A stretch of DNA of 64,000 nt from an uncultured Flavobacteriaceae bacterium (GTDB lineage Bacteria; Bacteroidota; Bacteroidia; Flavobacteriales; Flavobacteriaceae), in assembly GCA_947486785.1 (NCBI GenBank), contig CANKUU010000002.1, positions 62,001-126,000 of the forward strand, given 5' to 3'. Of the stretch, positions 35,951-45,571 are shown piece after piece. The notes under the pieces were generated by a model. It was not told the origin of the DNA and searched no databases. It saw only the letters and a list, made by a program, of their open reading frames with translations. Position 1 is the first letter of the stretch. Every line of letters begins with the position of its first letter. Position numbers and translations under genes: made by a program.

Positions 35951-36748
35951 ATGGAAAAAAATCACGTTAAAACTCTTTTGCCCGATTATCTTGATAATAC
36001 ATTAAGCGAAAGTGAAAAAAATAAGGTAGCGGCCCATATTGCCTCTTGCGCCTCATGCAAAAATGCCTTAACAGAACTAAGTACTTTATTAAATCATATT
36101 AAAGACGAACCCTTAGTAGCAGCATCTGAACAGTTGCGAACTAATTTCTTTGAACAGTTAGAAACTGAAAAACAAAACTCTTCTAAAGTTGTTTCTTTAG
36201 ATAACAGAACTGATAAAAAAACAAAGAATTGGACCCCTTTTCTTTTAAAAATAGCTGCTAGTATTGCCTTGCTATTTGTGGGCTACTTTTTTGGGCAGCA
36301 ACAACAAGTAAATCGGTTAGATAAAGAAATAGCACAACTTAACCATGAAACTTTAGCACTAAAACAAACTGCTGTACTATCTTTAATTGGCAATAAATCT
36401 GCTAGTAAACGCATTCAAGGCGTACAATACATTGAAGAATTATCTGCACCAAACGAAGCCATTGTGGCAGCCATCGCTGATCGCATGCTGCATGATGAAA
36501 ATACGAACGTGAGAAGAACAGCTGTTGAGGTGCTTAGTGAATTTACGGTATCTGAAAGCGTAAAAAATAGCTTTATTCAAGCACTACAAACAGAACAAGA
36601 CCCCGGTATTCAAATTACTATCATTCATCTCTTAGGTAAAATACAAGAAAAAAATGCAATCGCTCCTATGCAACAAATGCTAGATAAAGAGAATACCAAA
36701 TCTTATGTAAAAGAAGAACTGAAATCAATTATATCCACTATCATTTAA
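35951..36748 (+). CDS. Membrane anti-sigma factor with zf-HC2 domain and periplasmic HEAT repeats
   Basis: 265 residues. The N-terminal zinc-binding anti-sigma domain has His29, Cys33 and Cys36 (AAHIASCASC). One transmembrane span lies at about 97-114. A short coiled coil (about 118-140) follows, and then HEAT-like helical repeats (VRRTAVEVLSEF, PGIQITIIHLLGKI) fill the rest. Most zf-HC2 anti-sigmas have short or featureless periplasmic tails, so the HEAT part is unusual and probably senses a protein ligand. Cognate to the ECF sigma gene 1 bp upstream; rseP at 28422 could carry out its intramembrane cleavage. Confidence 0.85.
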   Translation: MEKNHVKTLLPDYLDNTLSESEKNKVAAHIASCASCKNALTELSTLLNHIKDEPLVAASEQLRTNFFEQLETEKQNSSKVVSLDNRTDKKTKNWTPFLLKIAASIALLFVGYFFGQQQQVNRLDKEIAQLNHETLALKQTAVLSLIGNKSASKRIQGVQYIEELSAPNEAIVAAIADRMLHDENTNVRRTAVEVLSEFTVSESVKNSFIQALQTEQDPGIQITIIHLLGKIQEKNAIAPMQQMLDKENTKSYVKEELKSIISTII

Positions 36749-36767
36749 ACATCAAAAAACAACAATC

Positions 36768-37535
36768 ATGAAAAAATTAATCATTTTAAGTATCGTTTTC
36801 GCTTTTAGCAGCTTTTTACAGGCACAAGAATACAAACATTCTTTAAGTGGAATTGACTGGGTAAAAATAGAATCTAGAGCCGTCATTAAAATTAAAACGC
36901 ATTCATCAAATGAGTTGCTTATTGAAACAAAAGAAAAGTACAAAACTCCAGAACGTGCAAAAGGGCTTAAACTTGTGGGTGAAAATGGTACTGATAATAC
37001 CGACGTTGGCTTTTACGTTATCACAGAAGGCAATAATTTAATTGTTAGAAACTTAAAAAAAGGACATAGCCACCATGGTGATGCAATTCTATATCTACCC
37101 GCAAACCAAAACATATCGGTAACCTCTACCGGCACCTCAAGTGCAGATATCTTTATATCGGGTTTTAAAGGAGAAATAGAGGCCGAATCAGAACTAAATG
37201 GCGATATTACAATAAACGATATTAGCGGCCCAGTTACTGCCAACGCGTTAAACGGAGATATCGAAATTAGTTTTTCTAAAGTAAATCAAACTTCGCCAAT
37301 AACTATATATGCCACCAATGGCGCTGTAGACGTAAAACTACCGAGCAGCACGCCAGCAGAACTTTCTATAGGTACCATAAATGGTGAAATATATACCAAT
37401 TTTGACCTAAATTCTCCTAAAAAAGGTGGCTTAAAACCATTTTCTACTCAAAAAATAAAACAGTCGATTAATGGCGGTGGAGTACCATTAAATTTAAAAA
37501 CTACGAACGGTAACATCTATTTAAGAAAACAATAA
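36768..37535 (+). CDS. DUF4097-type adhesin-like secreted protein
   Basis: 255 residues. A signal peptide ends at LQAQEY near residue 20. The mature part is made of short beta repeats rich in NGDI/NGEI-type turns (ELNGDITINDI, ALNGDIEIS, TINGEIYTN, TTNGNIYLRKQ), the parallel beta-helix pattern of DUF4097 proteins. The exported location follows from the signal. It comes 19 bp after the anti-sigma gene and is presumably a target of the same sigma factor. Role unknown; structural relatives are envelope-stress proteins. Confidence 0.78.
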   Translation: MKKLIILSIVFAFSSFLQAQEYKHSLSGIDWVKIESRAVIKIKTHSSNELLIETKEKYKTPERAKGLKLVGENGTDNTDVGFYVITEGNNLIVRNLKKGHSHHGDAILYLPANQNISVTSTGTSSADIFISGFKGEIEAESELNGDITINDISGPVTANALNGDIEISFSKVNQTSPITIYATNGAVDVKLPSSTPAELSIGTINGEIYTNFDLNSPKKGGLKPFSTQKIKQSINGGGVPLNLKTTNGNIYLRKQ

Positions 37536-37540
37536 AAAAT

Positions 37541-37587
37541 TCATCAATCAAAAAAAATCATCAATCAAAAAATCATCAATCAAAAAA
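37541..37587 (+). repeat. Three tandem ATCATCAATCAAAAA units in a 5' leader
   Basis: Three near-identical 15-17-bp units end 9 bp before the ATG of the second DUF4097 gene. Almost the same unit is tandemly repeated before another gene at 45572-45612. It is A-rich and free of G, like an unstructured translation-enhancing leader, and could change copy number by slippage. Confidence 0.7.
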
Positions 37588-37596
37588 CGAATCGTC

Positions 37597-38307
37597 ATGA
37601 AAAATTTACAAATTACCATACTGCTAAGTTGTTTATGCTTTGCGGTAAATGCTCAAAAAATAATAGAAAAAAATATCGCTTACAACAATCAAACTATTGA
37701 TTTAGATGTTGCATTTGCCTCTGAAATTACCGTAAATACTTGGAACAAGAATGAGGTGTATTTTAAAGCTATTATAAGCACAAAAAAGAAAAAATACTTA
37801 GACCTATACCAGCTAAAGGTGATAGAAACAAAAAACCTCATCGCTTTTACTTCTGATACTGATGCCATTTTTAAAGCCAAAAGAAAAGATTTAAAATATC
37901 AAAACAACATAAAAGGCCACTATGTTAATACTGATGATGACTATGAGTTTAATTATATACTCTATGTTCCTAAAAATTCAAAATTTAAAATTAGTAGCAT
38001 TAATGGCAACCTAAAGTCTGAGCGTATTGAGGGTAATTTTGAAGCCGACCTAATTAATGGCGATATTGAAATTGAAAAGTATGCCGGAGACCTCGAGCTA
38101 AATACTATTAACGGAGAAATTGATCTTAAAATGATTGATGCACATTTGGTTGCCGAAACCATTCACGGTGATATTTATGCAGATGAAAACCTAAAATTTA
38201 CTGTAAATAATCGCACGGTAGGACAAAAAATATCAGGCACTACCGGAAAGGGTTCAAATATATTGTATTTAAACACAATCAATGGCAATATGTATTTTAG
38301 GGAGTAA
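37597..38307 (+). CDS. DUF4097-type adhesin-like secreted protein (second copy)
   Basis: 236 residues. A signal peptide ends at FAVNAQK near residue 19. It repeats the SINGNLKSERIEGNF, LINGDIEIEKYAGDL, TINGEIDLK and TIHGDIYADE pattern of a beta helix, ending TINGNMYFRE, very like the end of its upstream neighbour (TTNGNIYLRKQ). The two genes look like diverged paralogues. Separated by the tandem leader repeat at 37541-37587, last gene of the sigma-factor operon. Confidence 0.78.
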   Translation: MKNLQITILLSCLCFAVNAQKIIEKNIAYNNQTIDLDVAFASEITVNTWNKNEVYFKAIISTKKKKYLDLYQLKVIETKNLIAFTSDTDAIFKAKRKDLKYQNNIKGHYVNTDDDYEFNYILYVPKNSKFKISSINGNLKSERIEGNFEADLINGDIEIEKYAGDLELNTINGEIDLKMIDAHLVAETIHGDIYADENLKFTVNNRTVGQKISGTTGKGSNILYLNTINGNMYFRE

Positions 38308-38487
38308 TAAAAAATGAATACGCATCTTTGATATAAACTCTATTTCAATCGTTTAAAATTTATACATTAAAAGACACGACATTACCTTTAATTTCTTCAT
38401 AATAAAGTGTGATACTGTATTTTAAATTTAAACCCTAAACACCTCATTTTCGAATAAATAATATAGCTTGCGCCTTTAAAGTAAACT

Positions 38488-38730
38488 ATGGAGTGGTATA
38501 AAATTATTGGGTGGCTTGGTGCTTTATTGTTCATAGCAGCGTATGTATTACTAACGCTAAAAAAAATATCAGCGGCAAAACCCTTTTATCACATTTTAAA
38601 TATTTTAGGGGCAGTATGCCTAATCATAAATGCCTCTAAAATAAATGACTTTCCTAATATTTTGGTGAATAGCATTTGGACCATTATTGGCCTATATGCG
38701 CTACTTCAATTTTTCTTCATTAGAAAGTAA
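38488..38730 (+). CDS. Small integral membrane protein (CBU_0592-like)
   Basis: 80 residues with three hydrophobic segments: residues 5-23, 33-50 and 58-77. The WLGALLFIAAYVLL and LNILGAVCLIINA pattern resembles the CBU_0592 domain family of unknown function. The end overlaps by 30 bp the end of the convergent TetR gene, so the two transcripts are antisense to each other at their 3' ends. Confidence 0.65.
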   Translation: MEWYKIIGWLGALLFIAAYVLLTLKKISAAKPFYHILNILGAVCLIINASKINDFPNILVNSIWTIIGLYALLQFFFIRK

Positions 38731-39339
38731 AACTGTAGTATCATTAAAAGAGAGTAATTGGGTAGTATACTTAATATAAATGGCCACCTGCTTATCATAA
38801 TCGGGACCAGATTGCTTAAAAGTACCCAAATAATAATACGAACCATCTACCAGAGCAAAAATCACTTCGGTAACCTCATCAATATTCTTATTCAATATCA
38901 ATCCGTGCGCATAAGCTTCATGTAGTTTTTGTCGTAAAACTCCGTGTAAAGACTCTAAGTAATCTTTAAAACTCTTATTAAAATCTGCATTACGATAAAT
39001 TAAAGCATAGCAACTGTAAAAAACGCCATCATCAAAATACTTATTCCATTTTCGAGAAAAAAGAGTCTCAATAAAATGTCGTAATTTTTTTTCTGAATCC
39101 ATCGACCCATACTCCTTACTAGCCACAATATTAAGATGTTGTTCGAGTATAAATTCATTCAGCCCCTTTAAAAGTTCGTCTTTTGTTTTAAAATAATGCA
39201 TCACAAGACCATTACTAATATTCATTTTACGAGCAACTTTCGCTATCGAAGTATTTTCTAACCCTATCTCTTTTGCTATTGCATAAAATGCCTTAACAAT
39301 TTCTTTACGTCGAATATTACCTAAGCTCTTTCTTCCCAT
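38701..39339 (-). CDS. TetR-family transcriptional regulator
   Basis: 212 residues. The N-terminal helix-turn-helix is KIARK-type: KAFYAIAKEIGLENTSIAKVARKMNIS, then NGLVMHYFKTKDELL. The C-terminal ligand domain has the size of fatty-acid, choline or drug-sensing members (BetI-like). Divergent from the phosphodiesterase-SusCD operon with 127 bp between starts, in which lies a clear palindrome. It is likely a repressor of that operon and of itself. Ligand unknown. Confidence 0.88.
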   Translation of the reverse strand: MGRKSLGNIRRKEIVKAFYAIAKEIGLENTSIAKVARKMNISNGLVMHYFKTKDELLKGLNEFILEQHLNIVASKEYGSMDSEKKLRHFIETLFSRKWNKYFDDGVFYSCYALIYRNADFNKSFKDYLESLHGVLRQKLHEAYAHGLILNKNIDEVTEVIFALVDGSYYYLGTFKQSGPDYDKQVAIYIKYTTQLLSFNDTTVLLSNEEKLK

Positions 39340-39402
39340 TTTTCAAAGATTAAAAAAAAAAGATTTTCTACGACAAGTTAACATTAAATTAAAGATTTAT
39401 TA

Positions 39403-39420
39403 ATTGAACGATCATTCAAT
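39403..39420. promoter_or_regulatory. Palindromic TetR operator
   Basis: ATTGAACGATCATTCAAT, an 18-bp palindrome broken at one symmetric pair, of the GAACGATCnTTC type bound by TetR/AcrR proteins. It is followed 16 bp later by TACTTTTG (39437-39444), a -7 box for the 39467 gene, so a bound repressor would cover the upstream promoter element. Confidence 0.65.
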
Positions 39421-39466
39421 CTATTAGAGAAGCATATACTTTTGACGCCATAAAACAGAACCAATT

Positions 39467-40747
39467 ATGAAAACTAAAAATATGTTTTTGAACAATACAC
39501 TGCTAGTACTGCTAGGCATGGTCATTTCTCAAACTTCATTTGGAAACACGGTACAACAACACAATGATAGTACCCCAAAAAAGAAAGTAGTCTTTATTCT
39601 TGTAGATGGGATAGCTGCTGATATGCTTGAAAAAGCAAAAACCCCTAATTTGGATGCTATTGCTACCGTAGGACACTATTCAAAAGCCTATGTAGGAGGT
39701 AAAAAAGCAAGGTATTCTGAAACACCTACAATTTCAGCCGTAGGTTACAATAGTATGCTTACTGGCACTTGGGTAAATAAACATAATGTATGGGGCAATA
39801 GTATAAAGAATCCTAATTACAACTACCCTACTATTTTCCGAATTTTAAAAGACAATCACCCCAAAAAGCAAACAGCCATTTTTTCTACATGGCTAGATAA
39901 CCGTACTAAACTTATCGGTGAAAATCTTGAAGCAACAGATCATATTAAAATGGATTATGCCTTTGACGGATTTGAACTTGATACCATTAACTTTCCGCAT
40001 GACAAACAACGACAGTACATTAAAAATATAGATGAAAAAGTAGCACAGGAAGCTGCCCGCTATATTAAAGAAGAAGGGCCCGACCTTTCGTGGGTATACC
40101 TAGAATTTTCAGATGATATGGGCCATGGTTTTGGTGACAGTCCACAACTCTACAACGCCATTGAATTTGAAGATGCGCTAGTAGGCAAAATATGGAAAGC
40201 TGTTTTAGAAAGAGAAAAAACCTTCAACGAAGAGTGGTTGGTCATTATCACCACCGATCACGGTAGATCATCAGAAGACGGTAAAGGTCATGGAGGACAA
40301 TCAGACCGAGAAAGAAGCACTTGGATTGTTACCAACGCCAAAAACACAAACACCTATTTTAAAACACAAACACCAGCCATCATTGACATCATGCCTACCA
40401 TACAACGCTTTATGCATTTAAACATCCCTACACATGTTGGTTATGAAATAGATGGCATTCCATTCATTGGCAAAGTAGACGTTGCCAATTTAGAGGCTAC
40501 TAAAACTCCAAACAAGCAGCTAAAACTCCGTTGGAAATGTCTCTCAAATCCAACAAAAAAAGCTACTGTTTTTATCTCACCCACAAACAATCACGCCAAA
40601 GGAGGTGTAGATAAGTACATTGCTGTAGGAGAAGTTACCACAGGTGATGAAGAATTTATAGTTCCAACAGTTCCAAAATCAAATCTTTATAAAATTGTAC
40701 TTAAAGCACCAAACAACACTATAAATACATGGATGTTAAAAAACTAA
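39467..40747 (+). CDS. Alkaline phosphatase superfamily protein (nucleotide pyrophosphatase/phosphodiesterase-like)
   Basis: 426 residues. A signal peptide ends near FGNT (residue 27). The metal and nucleophile regions are visible: FILVDGIAADML holds the first Asp, ETPTISAVGYNSMLTG the nucleophilic Thr, LEFSDDMGHGFG and TTDHGRSSEDGKGHGG the remaining Asp and His ligands. This is the layout of type I phosphodiesterase/NPP enzymes acting on phosphate esters or diesters outside the cytoplasm. It is the first gene of an operon with a SusC and SusD pair (28 bp to SusC), an unusual partner that suggests the imported ligand is phosphorylated or a phosphodiester. Confidence 0.83.
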   Translation: MKTKNMFLNNTLLVLLGMVISQTSFGNTVQQHNDSTPKKKVVFILVDGIAADMLEKAKTPNLDAIATVGHYSKAYVGGKKARYSETPTISAVGYNSMLTGTWVNKHNVWGNSIKNPNYNYPTIFRILKDNHPKKQTAIFSTWLDNRTKLIGENLEATDHIKMDYAFDGFELDTINFPHDKQRQYIKNIDEKVAQEAARYIKEEGPDLSWVYLEFSDDMGHGFGDSPQLYNAIEFEDALVGKIWKAVLEREKTFNEEWLVIITTDHGRSSEDGKGHGGQSDRERSTWIVTNAKNTNTYFKTQTPAIIDIMPTIQRFMHLNIPTHVGYEIDGIPFIGKVDVANLEATKTPNKQLKLRWKCLSNPTKKATVFISPTNNHAKGGVDKYIAVGEVTTGDEEFIVPTVPKSNLYKIVLKAPNNTINTWMLKN

Positions 40748-40775
40748 AAATCAACAAAACAAAACAACAGAAAAA

Positions 40776-43700
40776 ATGAAAGTAATAATTAATTTCTTTG
40801 TACTCTATCTGGTAGTATTTACCACCTATTCACAAGAAACCATTTCAGGTATGGTGCAAGACAATACAGGTGTTCCTTTGGCTGGTGTAACCGTTTTAAT
40901 AGAAAACACCACACAAGGAACCGCTACCGATTTTGATGGTAATTTCACCATTGAAGCTCAAAAAGGAGACAACATAGTATTCTCATATATTGGTTTTAAG
41001 ACCGCGCGTATTGCCATTACCAACCAAAAGACCATCAACCTAACCATGGTTGAAGATTCTGAACAATTGAGTGAGGTGGTAGTTACCGCTCTGGGGATTA
41101 AAAAAGAAAAGAAAGCCTTGGGCTACGCATCACAGGAGGTGGCCGGTAATCTACTAGAAAAAACAAAAGAACCCACGGTTTTTGGAAATCTCACGGGTAG
41201 AGTCGCAGGCTTAGAGGTAAACAATTCTACCGACCTTTTTCAAGATCCTAAAATTGTATTGAGAGGAAGAACAAACAAAACCCTAATCGTCATTGACGGT
41301 ATTCCTGTTGATGGTAGTGAATCTGGTAATACAGATTATTTTAAGGTATTGGGTGATGATGTAGCACAGGTAAACGTATTAAAAGGCACCACTGCTTCGG
41401 CACTTTATGGCGCAAGAGGAAGAAACGGTGCTATCATGATTACCACTAAAAAAGGAAAGAGTGGAAAAATAAATGTAGCGTTGAACGTTTCTACCATGTA
41501 TCAGCCCTCATTTATTAGATCTCCAAAAGTTCAAACTGTTTACGGCAACGGAAATCAAGGTAACTATGCCTATATTGATGGCTCTGGATCTGGAACAGAA
41601 GGTGGCGGATGGATTTGGGGACCAAGAGTAGACCAAGAAGATCCTAGTACCCCCAGCGGTCTTTTTGAAACAACCCAGTACAATAGCCCTACTGATCCTG
41701 TTACTGGTGAACTTATCCCTATACCCTTTACCTCTCGCGGAAAGGATAATATTAAAAACTTTTTCCGTACCGGATACATACGATCAGTTAATGCAAGTGC
41801 AGACTGGGGTTCTGACAAAAGCACTTTTAGAGTATCGCTATCAAACGTGTACCAACAAGGTATTGTACCCAATACAGACCTAAATAATGTTTCTTTTTCG
41901 CTGGCTGGCTCTATGAAACCTGCCGATAACGTAAACATAAGCGGATCAATGACCTACAACAAGCAGTTTACTGAAAATTTTCCTGAAATTGGCTATGGGC
42001 CAACCAACTACCTATATAACCTTGTACTTTGGACAGGGGTAGATGTTGATGTACGTGATTTAAAAAACTACTGGCGTGAAGGGCAAGAAGGGGTTCAACA
42101 AAGACACTTTAATATATCATATTACAACAACCCCTATTTTCAAGCATACGAGTATCAAAGAGGATACGATAAGGATAATATTTACGGAAACCTCAGCCTT
42201 GCTTATGAGCTTGTACCCAACTTAACCCTCAAAGCCCGTAGTGGTATTAATGTGTGGAGTCTTTACCGAACCTTTAAAGAACCCAAAAGTTATATCGGCT
42301 ATGGTTCAAAATCACAAGGTAATTTTGAACAACAAGATGCCAACCTATTTGATATTACTTCAGATTTAGGGCTCCGATATGAAGCTAAATTTTCTGAGAA
42401 TTTTAGCTTAGAAACTGAAGTAGCTTATGCCCACTACTTTAAAAAGCAAATTTATAATTCTATCAGTACCGATGGCTTAACCATACCTGGTTTTTACAAT
42501 GTTTCTAACAATTTAGGTAGCACCTTGTTTGGCGAAAACAGAGAAGAAAAATCTGCTATTCAAAGTTTCTATGCCTATGCAGATCTTAACTTTTACAATA
42601 CTTTTTATTTATCTTTAACAGGAAGAAATGATAAAATATCAGCTCTTCCAAACGGAAACAACTCCTATTTTTATCCCTCAATATCAGGCTCTTTAATTGT
42701 ATCTGAATTGTTTTCAAAACCCAGCTGGCTCACCTTTGCTAAACTTCGTGGAGGTTTTAGCCAAGTGAGAGATGGTAATTATAATGACAATTCAAACGGT
42801 CCTTACTCATTACTACAGGCCTATGGAAGTGGAACTATTTGGAATGGCGTACCGTCTAGTAGTGCATTAAATGTACTTATTAACCCCAATGTAAGAACAG
42901 AAATAGATAATACGTGGGAGATTGGTGCCGATTTGCGTTTCTTTAATAATCGCTTAGGGATTGATTTAGCCTACTACAATAGACTCACAGAAGATACTAT
43001 ATTAAGAGTACCTGCTTCAGACGCTTCGGGTTATGCTTTTCGTTTAGAAAACGGGGGATCTACCAGAACCAAAGGTATAGAAGCCATTATTAATGCTACT
43101 CCATTAAAATCAGAAACTTTTGAATGGAATACTAGCCTTAATTTATCGCACTATAGAGACTACCAAGTAAGCATTTTTGGTGATGCCGAGCGCACCAAAA
43201 ATTACGTACGTGTAGGTGAACGTACAGATCAAATCTGGGACAATGTATATCAAACCAATAGTGAAGGTGAAGTGGTCTATGAAAATGGTTTTCCTGTATT
43301 TGATCCTTTCAAACGTTTTATTGGTCATGCAGCGCCAGATCTAATTTACGGCCTTAGCAATACGTTTAAGTACAAAAACTTCTCACTTTCCCTACTTTTT
43401 GATGGTAGATTGGGTGGTTATATGTATTCCATTACCAATCAAAAAATGTGGTGGGGCGGCAAGCATCCAGGCACTGTCAATCAGTTTAGAACCGATGCTA
43501 ACAATGGCGAAAGCACCTATGTTGGCAATGGTGTTGTTGTTACTGGTGGTACGGTAACCTATGATGTAAACGGAAACATTACCAGCGATACTCGTACCTA
43601 CGCACCTAATACCGAGGCTATTAATTATATTACTTATAACCAAACTACCTCTGATCGCCAAAACCATAATTATCATTACTATGTTCGTGATTATATTAAA

Positions 43701-43898
43701 TTACGTGAAGTGACACTTACCTATAACTTTGGTAAAGCAACCTTAGACAGATTGCCCTTTTCTGATGCAAGCCTCTCTTTTGTAGGCAGAAACCTTTGGC
43801 TTTCTTCTACTCTAGAAAATGTAGATCCTGAATTTAACGATAACCTACAAGCACCTGCAACAAGAAGCCTTGGGTTAAACCTTAATTTAAAATTTTAA
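40776..43898 (+). CDS. SusC/RagA family TonB-dependent outer-membrane transporter
   Basis: 1040 residues. A short signal peptide is followed by the carboxypeptidase-like N-terminal domain (ISGMVQDNTGVPLAGVTVLI, TDFDGNFTIEA) and the SusC linker VVVTALGIKKEKKALGYA. The plug domain has RGRTNKTLIVIDGIPVDG and LKGTTASALYGARGRNGAIMITTKKG, then a 22-strand barrel ends in LNLNLKF. It forms a lidded transporter with the SusD lipoprotein encoded 10 bp downstream. Co-encoded with a phosphodiesterase rather than glycosidases, so the substrate may not be a glycan. Confidence 0.95.
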   Translation: MKVIINFFVLYLVVFTTYSQETISGMVQDNTGVPLAGVTVLIENTTQGTATDFDGNFTIEAQKGDNIVFSYIGFKTARIAITNQKTINLTMVEDSEQLSEVVVTALGIKKEKKALGYASQEVAGNLLEKTKEPTVFGNLTGRVAGLEVNNSTDLFQDPKIVLRGRTNKTLIVIDGIPVDGSESGNTDYFKVLGDDVAQVNVLKGTTASALYGARGRNGAIMITTKKGKSGKINVALNVSTMYQPSFIRSPKVQTVYGNGNQGNYAYIDGSGSGTEGGGWIWGPRVDQEDPSTPSGLFETTQYNSPTDPVTGELIPIPFTSRGKDNIKNFFRTGYIRSVNASADWGSDKSTFRVSLSNVYQQGIVPNTDLNNVSFSLAGSMKPADNVNISGSMTYNKQFTENFPEIGYGPTNYLYNLVLWTGVDVDVRDLKNYWREGQEGVQQRHFNISYYNNPYFQAYEYQRGYDKDNIYGNLSLAYELVPNLTLKARSGINVWSLYRTFKEPKSYIGYGSKSQGNFEQQDANLFDITSDLGLRYEAKFSENFSLETEVAYAHYFKKQIYNSISTDGLTIPGFYNVSNNLGSTLFGENREEKSAIQSFYAYADLNFYNTFYLSLTGRNDKISALPNGNNSYFYPSISGSLIVSELFSKPSWLTFAKLRGGFSQVRDGNYNDNSNGPYSLLQAYGSGTIWNGVPSSSALNVLINPNVRTEIDNTWEIGADLRFFNNRLGIDLAYYNRLTEDTILRVPASDASGYAFRLENGGSTRTKGIEAIINATPLKSETFEWNTSLNLSHYRDYQVSIFGDAERTKNYVRVGERTDQIWDNVYQTNSEGEVVYENGFPVFDPFKRFIGHAAPDLIYGLSNTFKYKNFSLSLLFDGRLGGYMYSITNQKMWWGGKHPGTVNQFRTDANNGESTYVGNGVVVTGGTVTYDVNGNITSDTRTYAPNTEAINYITYNQTTSDRQNHNYHYYVRDYIKLREVTLTYNFGKATLDRLPFSDASLSFVGRNLWLSSTLENVDPEFNDNLQAPATRSLGLNLNLKF

Positions 43899-43908
43899 AA
43901 GCAACACT

Positions 43909-45378
43909 ATGAAAATCTATAGCATAAAACCCCTAGTGATTTTACTAACGATACTGTTGGTAGGCTGTTCTGATATTGATGCATTACAAGATGACCCAAA
44001 CCGTACTGTAAATGCCAATCCGGAATTACTTTTTACACACCTACAGATAAAGGCCTTTAGCAGCAATGTAAGCCTAAGTGCTGCCCTTGCCAACAGACAA
44101 CTTACTAATGTTGATGGCGCTAGTCAATACCAATACTACACCTGGCAACGAGGTAATTTTAATGCTTATGACAACCTCAAACAAGCCAATGAAATGACTA
44201 AAGAGGCCAACAGAACTAATCAAGATGTATATCGCATCTTGGCCAATTTCTTCAAATCTTATTTCATTGTTGAAATAAGTCAGCAATTTGGTGATGTACC
44301 TTATACTGAAGCTGCTAAGCTAACAGAAGGCATTAACCAACCCGTATATGATACCCAGGAAAGTATCTATTTGCAAGTTTTAGAAGATTTAAAAATGGCA
44401 TCTACAGAATTAGCTGCAACTAATGAAACCATTTCCGGTGATATTATTTATGGAGGTGATAAATTAAAATGGCGTAAACTCATAAATTCATATGCACTAC
44501 GGGTTCTTATGAGCCTGTCTACAAAAGAAGGGCAATCAACAATTGATGTAGCAGAGCGGTTTGGCGCTATTGTTAATAATCCTTCCCAATTCCCCATATT
44601 TGAATCTAATGAAGACGCTGGGTTTATTAATTATGTTGATACCGATAAAAACCGGTATCCTTTAAACAGAAACAACAGTCTTCAAACCGCCTATTATATG
44701 GAGAAAACATTTGTAGATAAATTAATAAACTTAAGAGACCCTCGCTTATTTGCTTTTGCAGAACGTACGCCTAACGGTGTAGCAAATGGCTTGGCAGAAG
44801 ATGATTTTAATGCCTATGGTGGACTCTTAGGAAGTGCCCCTTTTAGCGACTTGGCAGTGCCCGCAACAGAAGGTAATGCATCTCGTATCAAACCCCGATA
44901 TTATGAAGACCCCATTAATGAACAAGGGGTACTCATGGGCTATGCAGAGTTGCAATTTATTCTGGCAGAAGCAGCAGAACGTGGGTGGATTTCTGGAGAT
45001 GTAGCCCCATTTTACGAAGCAGGCATCACCGCATCAATGAACTATTATGGTATTGAAGACGAAGCAAGCATCAATACGTACCTTAATCACACAGGTGTAA
45101 AACTAACTGGCGCAAATACCATTGCGCAAATCATGACGCAAAAGCACATTGCCCTATTCTTAAACACAGGGTGGCATATTTTCTATGAGCAAAGACGTAC
45201 TGGTTTCCCTGTTTACGATACTTCAGGTGGTGGTACCGGCAATGGCGGAAGAATTCCGAAACGTTTTATGTATCCTGAATCTGAAATAAACAATAATAAT
45301 ACAAATCTGGAAGCTGCAATTTCTAGACAATATTCTGCAGGCGATGATGTAAACGCTACTATGTGGTTAATTAATTAA
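43909..45378 (+). CDS. SusD/RagB family surface lipoprotein
   Basis: 489 residues. Lipobox LLVGCSDI puts the lipidated Cys at 20. The helical TPR scaffold and the conserved YDTQESIYLQVLEDLKMA and YAELQFILAEAAERGW segments are typical of the SusD-like superfamily (SusD/RagB of the shorter type). It binds ligand at the cell surface and closes over the SusC partner encoded 10 bp upstream. End of the phosphodiesterase-SusCD operon. Confidence 0.92.
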   Translation: MKIYSIKPLVILLTILLVGCSDIDALQDDPNRTVNANPELLFTHLQIKAFSSNVSLSAALANRQLTNVDGASQYQYYTWQRGNFNAYDNLKQANEMTKEANRTNQDVYRILANFFKSYFIVEISQQFGDVPYTEAAKLTEGINQPVYDTQESIYLQVLEDLKMASTELAATNETISGDIIYGGDKLKWRKLINSYALRVLMSLSTKEGQSTIDVAERFGAIVNNPSQFPIFESNEDAGFINYVDTDKNRYPLNRNNSLQTAYYMEKTFVDKLINLRDPRLFAFAERTPNGVANGLAEDDFNAYGGLLGSAPFSDLAVPATEGNASRIKPRYYEDPINEQGVLMGYAELQFILAEAAERGWISGDVAPFYEAGITASMNYYGIEDEASINTYLNHTGVKLTGANTIAQIMTQKHIALFLNTGWHIFYEQRRTGFPVYDTSGGGTGNGGRIPKRFMYPESEINNNNTNLEAAISRQYSAGDDVNATMWLIN

Positions 45379-45571
45379 ACTCACTTTATGTAATCAACTA
45401 TAGCCCTGCAAATAAAATGGGTTTCAAAATAATGTGATTTGGGTTAGTACTTTTAGGTACTAGCCCTTTTTTTATGCATCATTTTCATCTGTAGCAGCCC
45501 TAAATCGATGTAAAAAAACAAAATTTTAAAAAAATGTAACATTTCTCGTTTTTCTGCGTCTTTATTCTGTT

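Noticed and set aside
37541-37587. CRISPR-like short repeat array
   Set aside because: Units are contiguous without unique spacers and only three copies exist; it is a tandem leader repeat. No CRISPR or cas gene is seen in the window.
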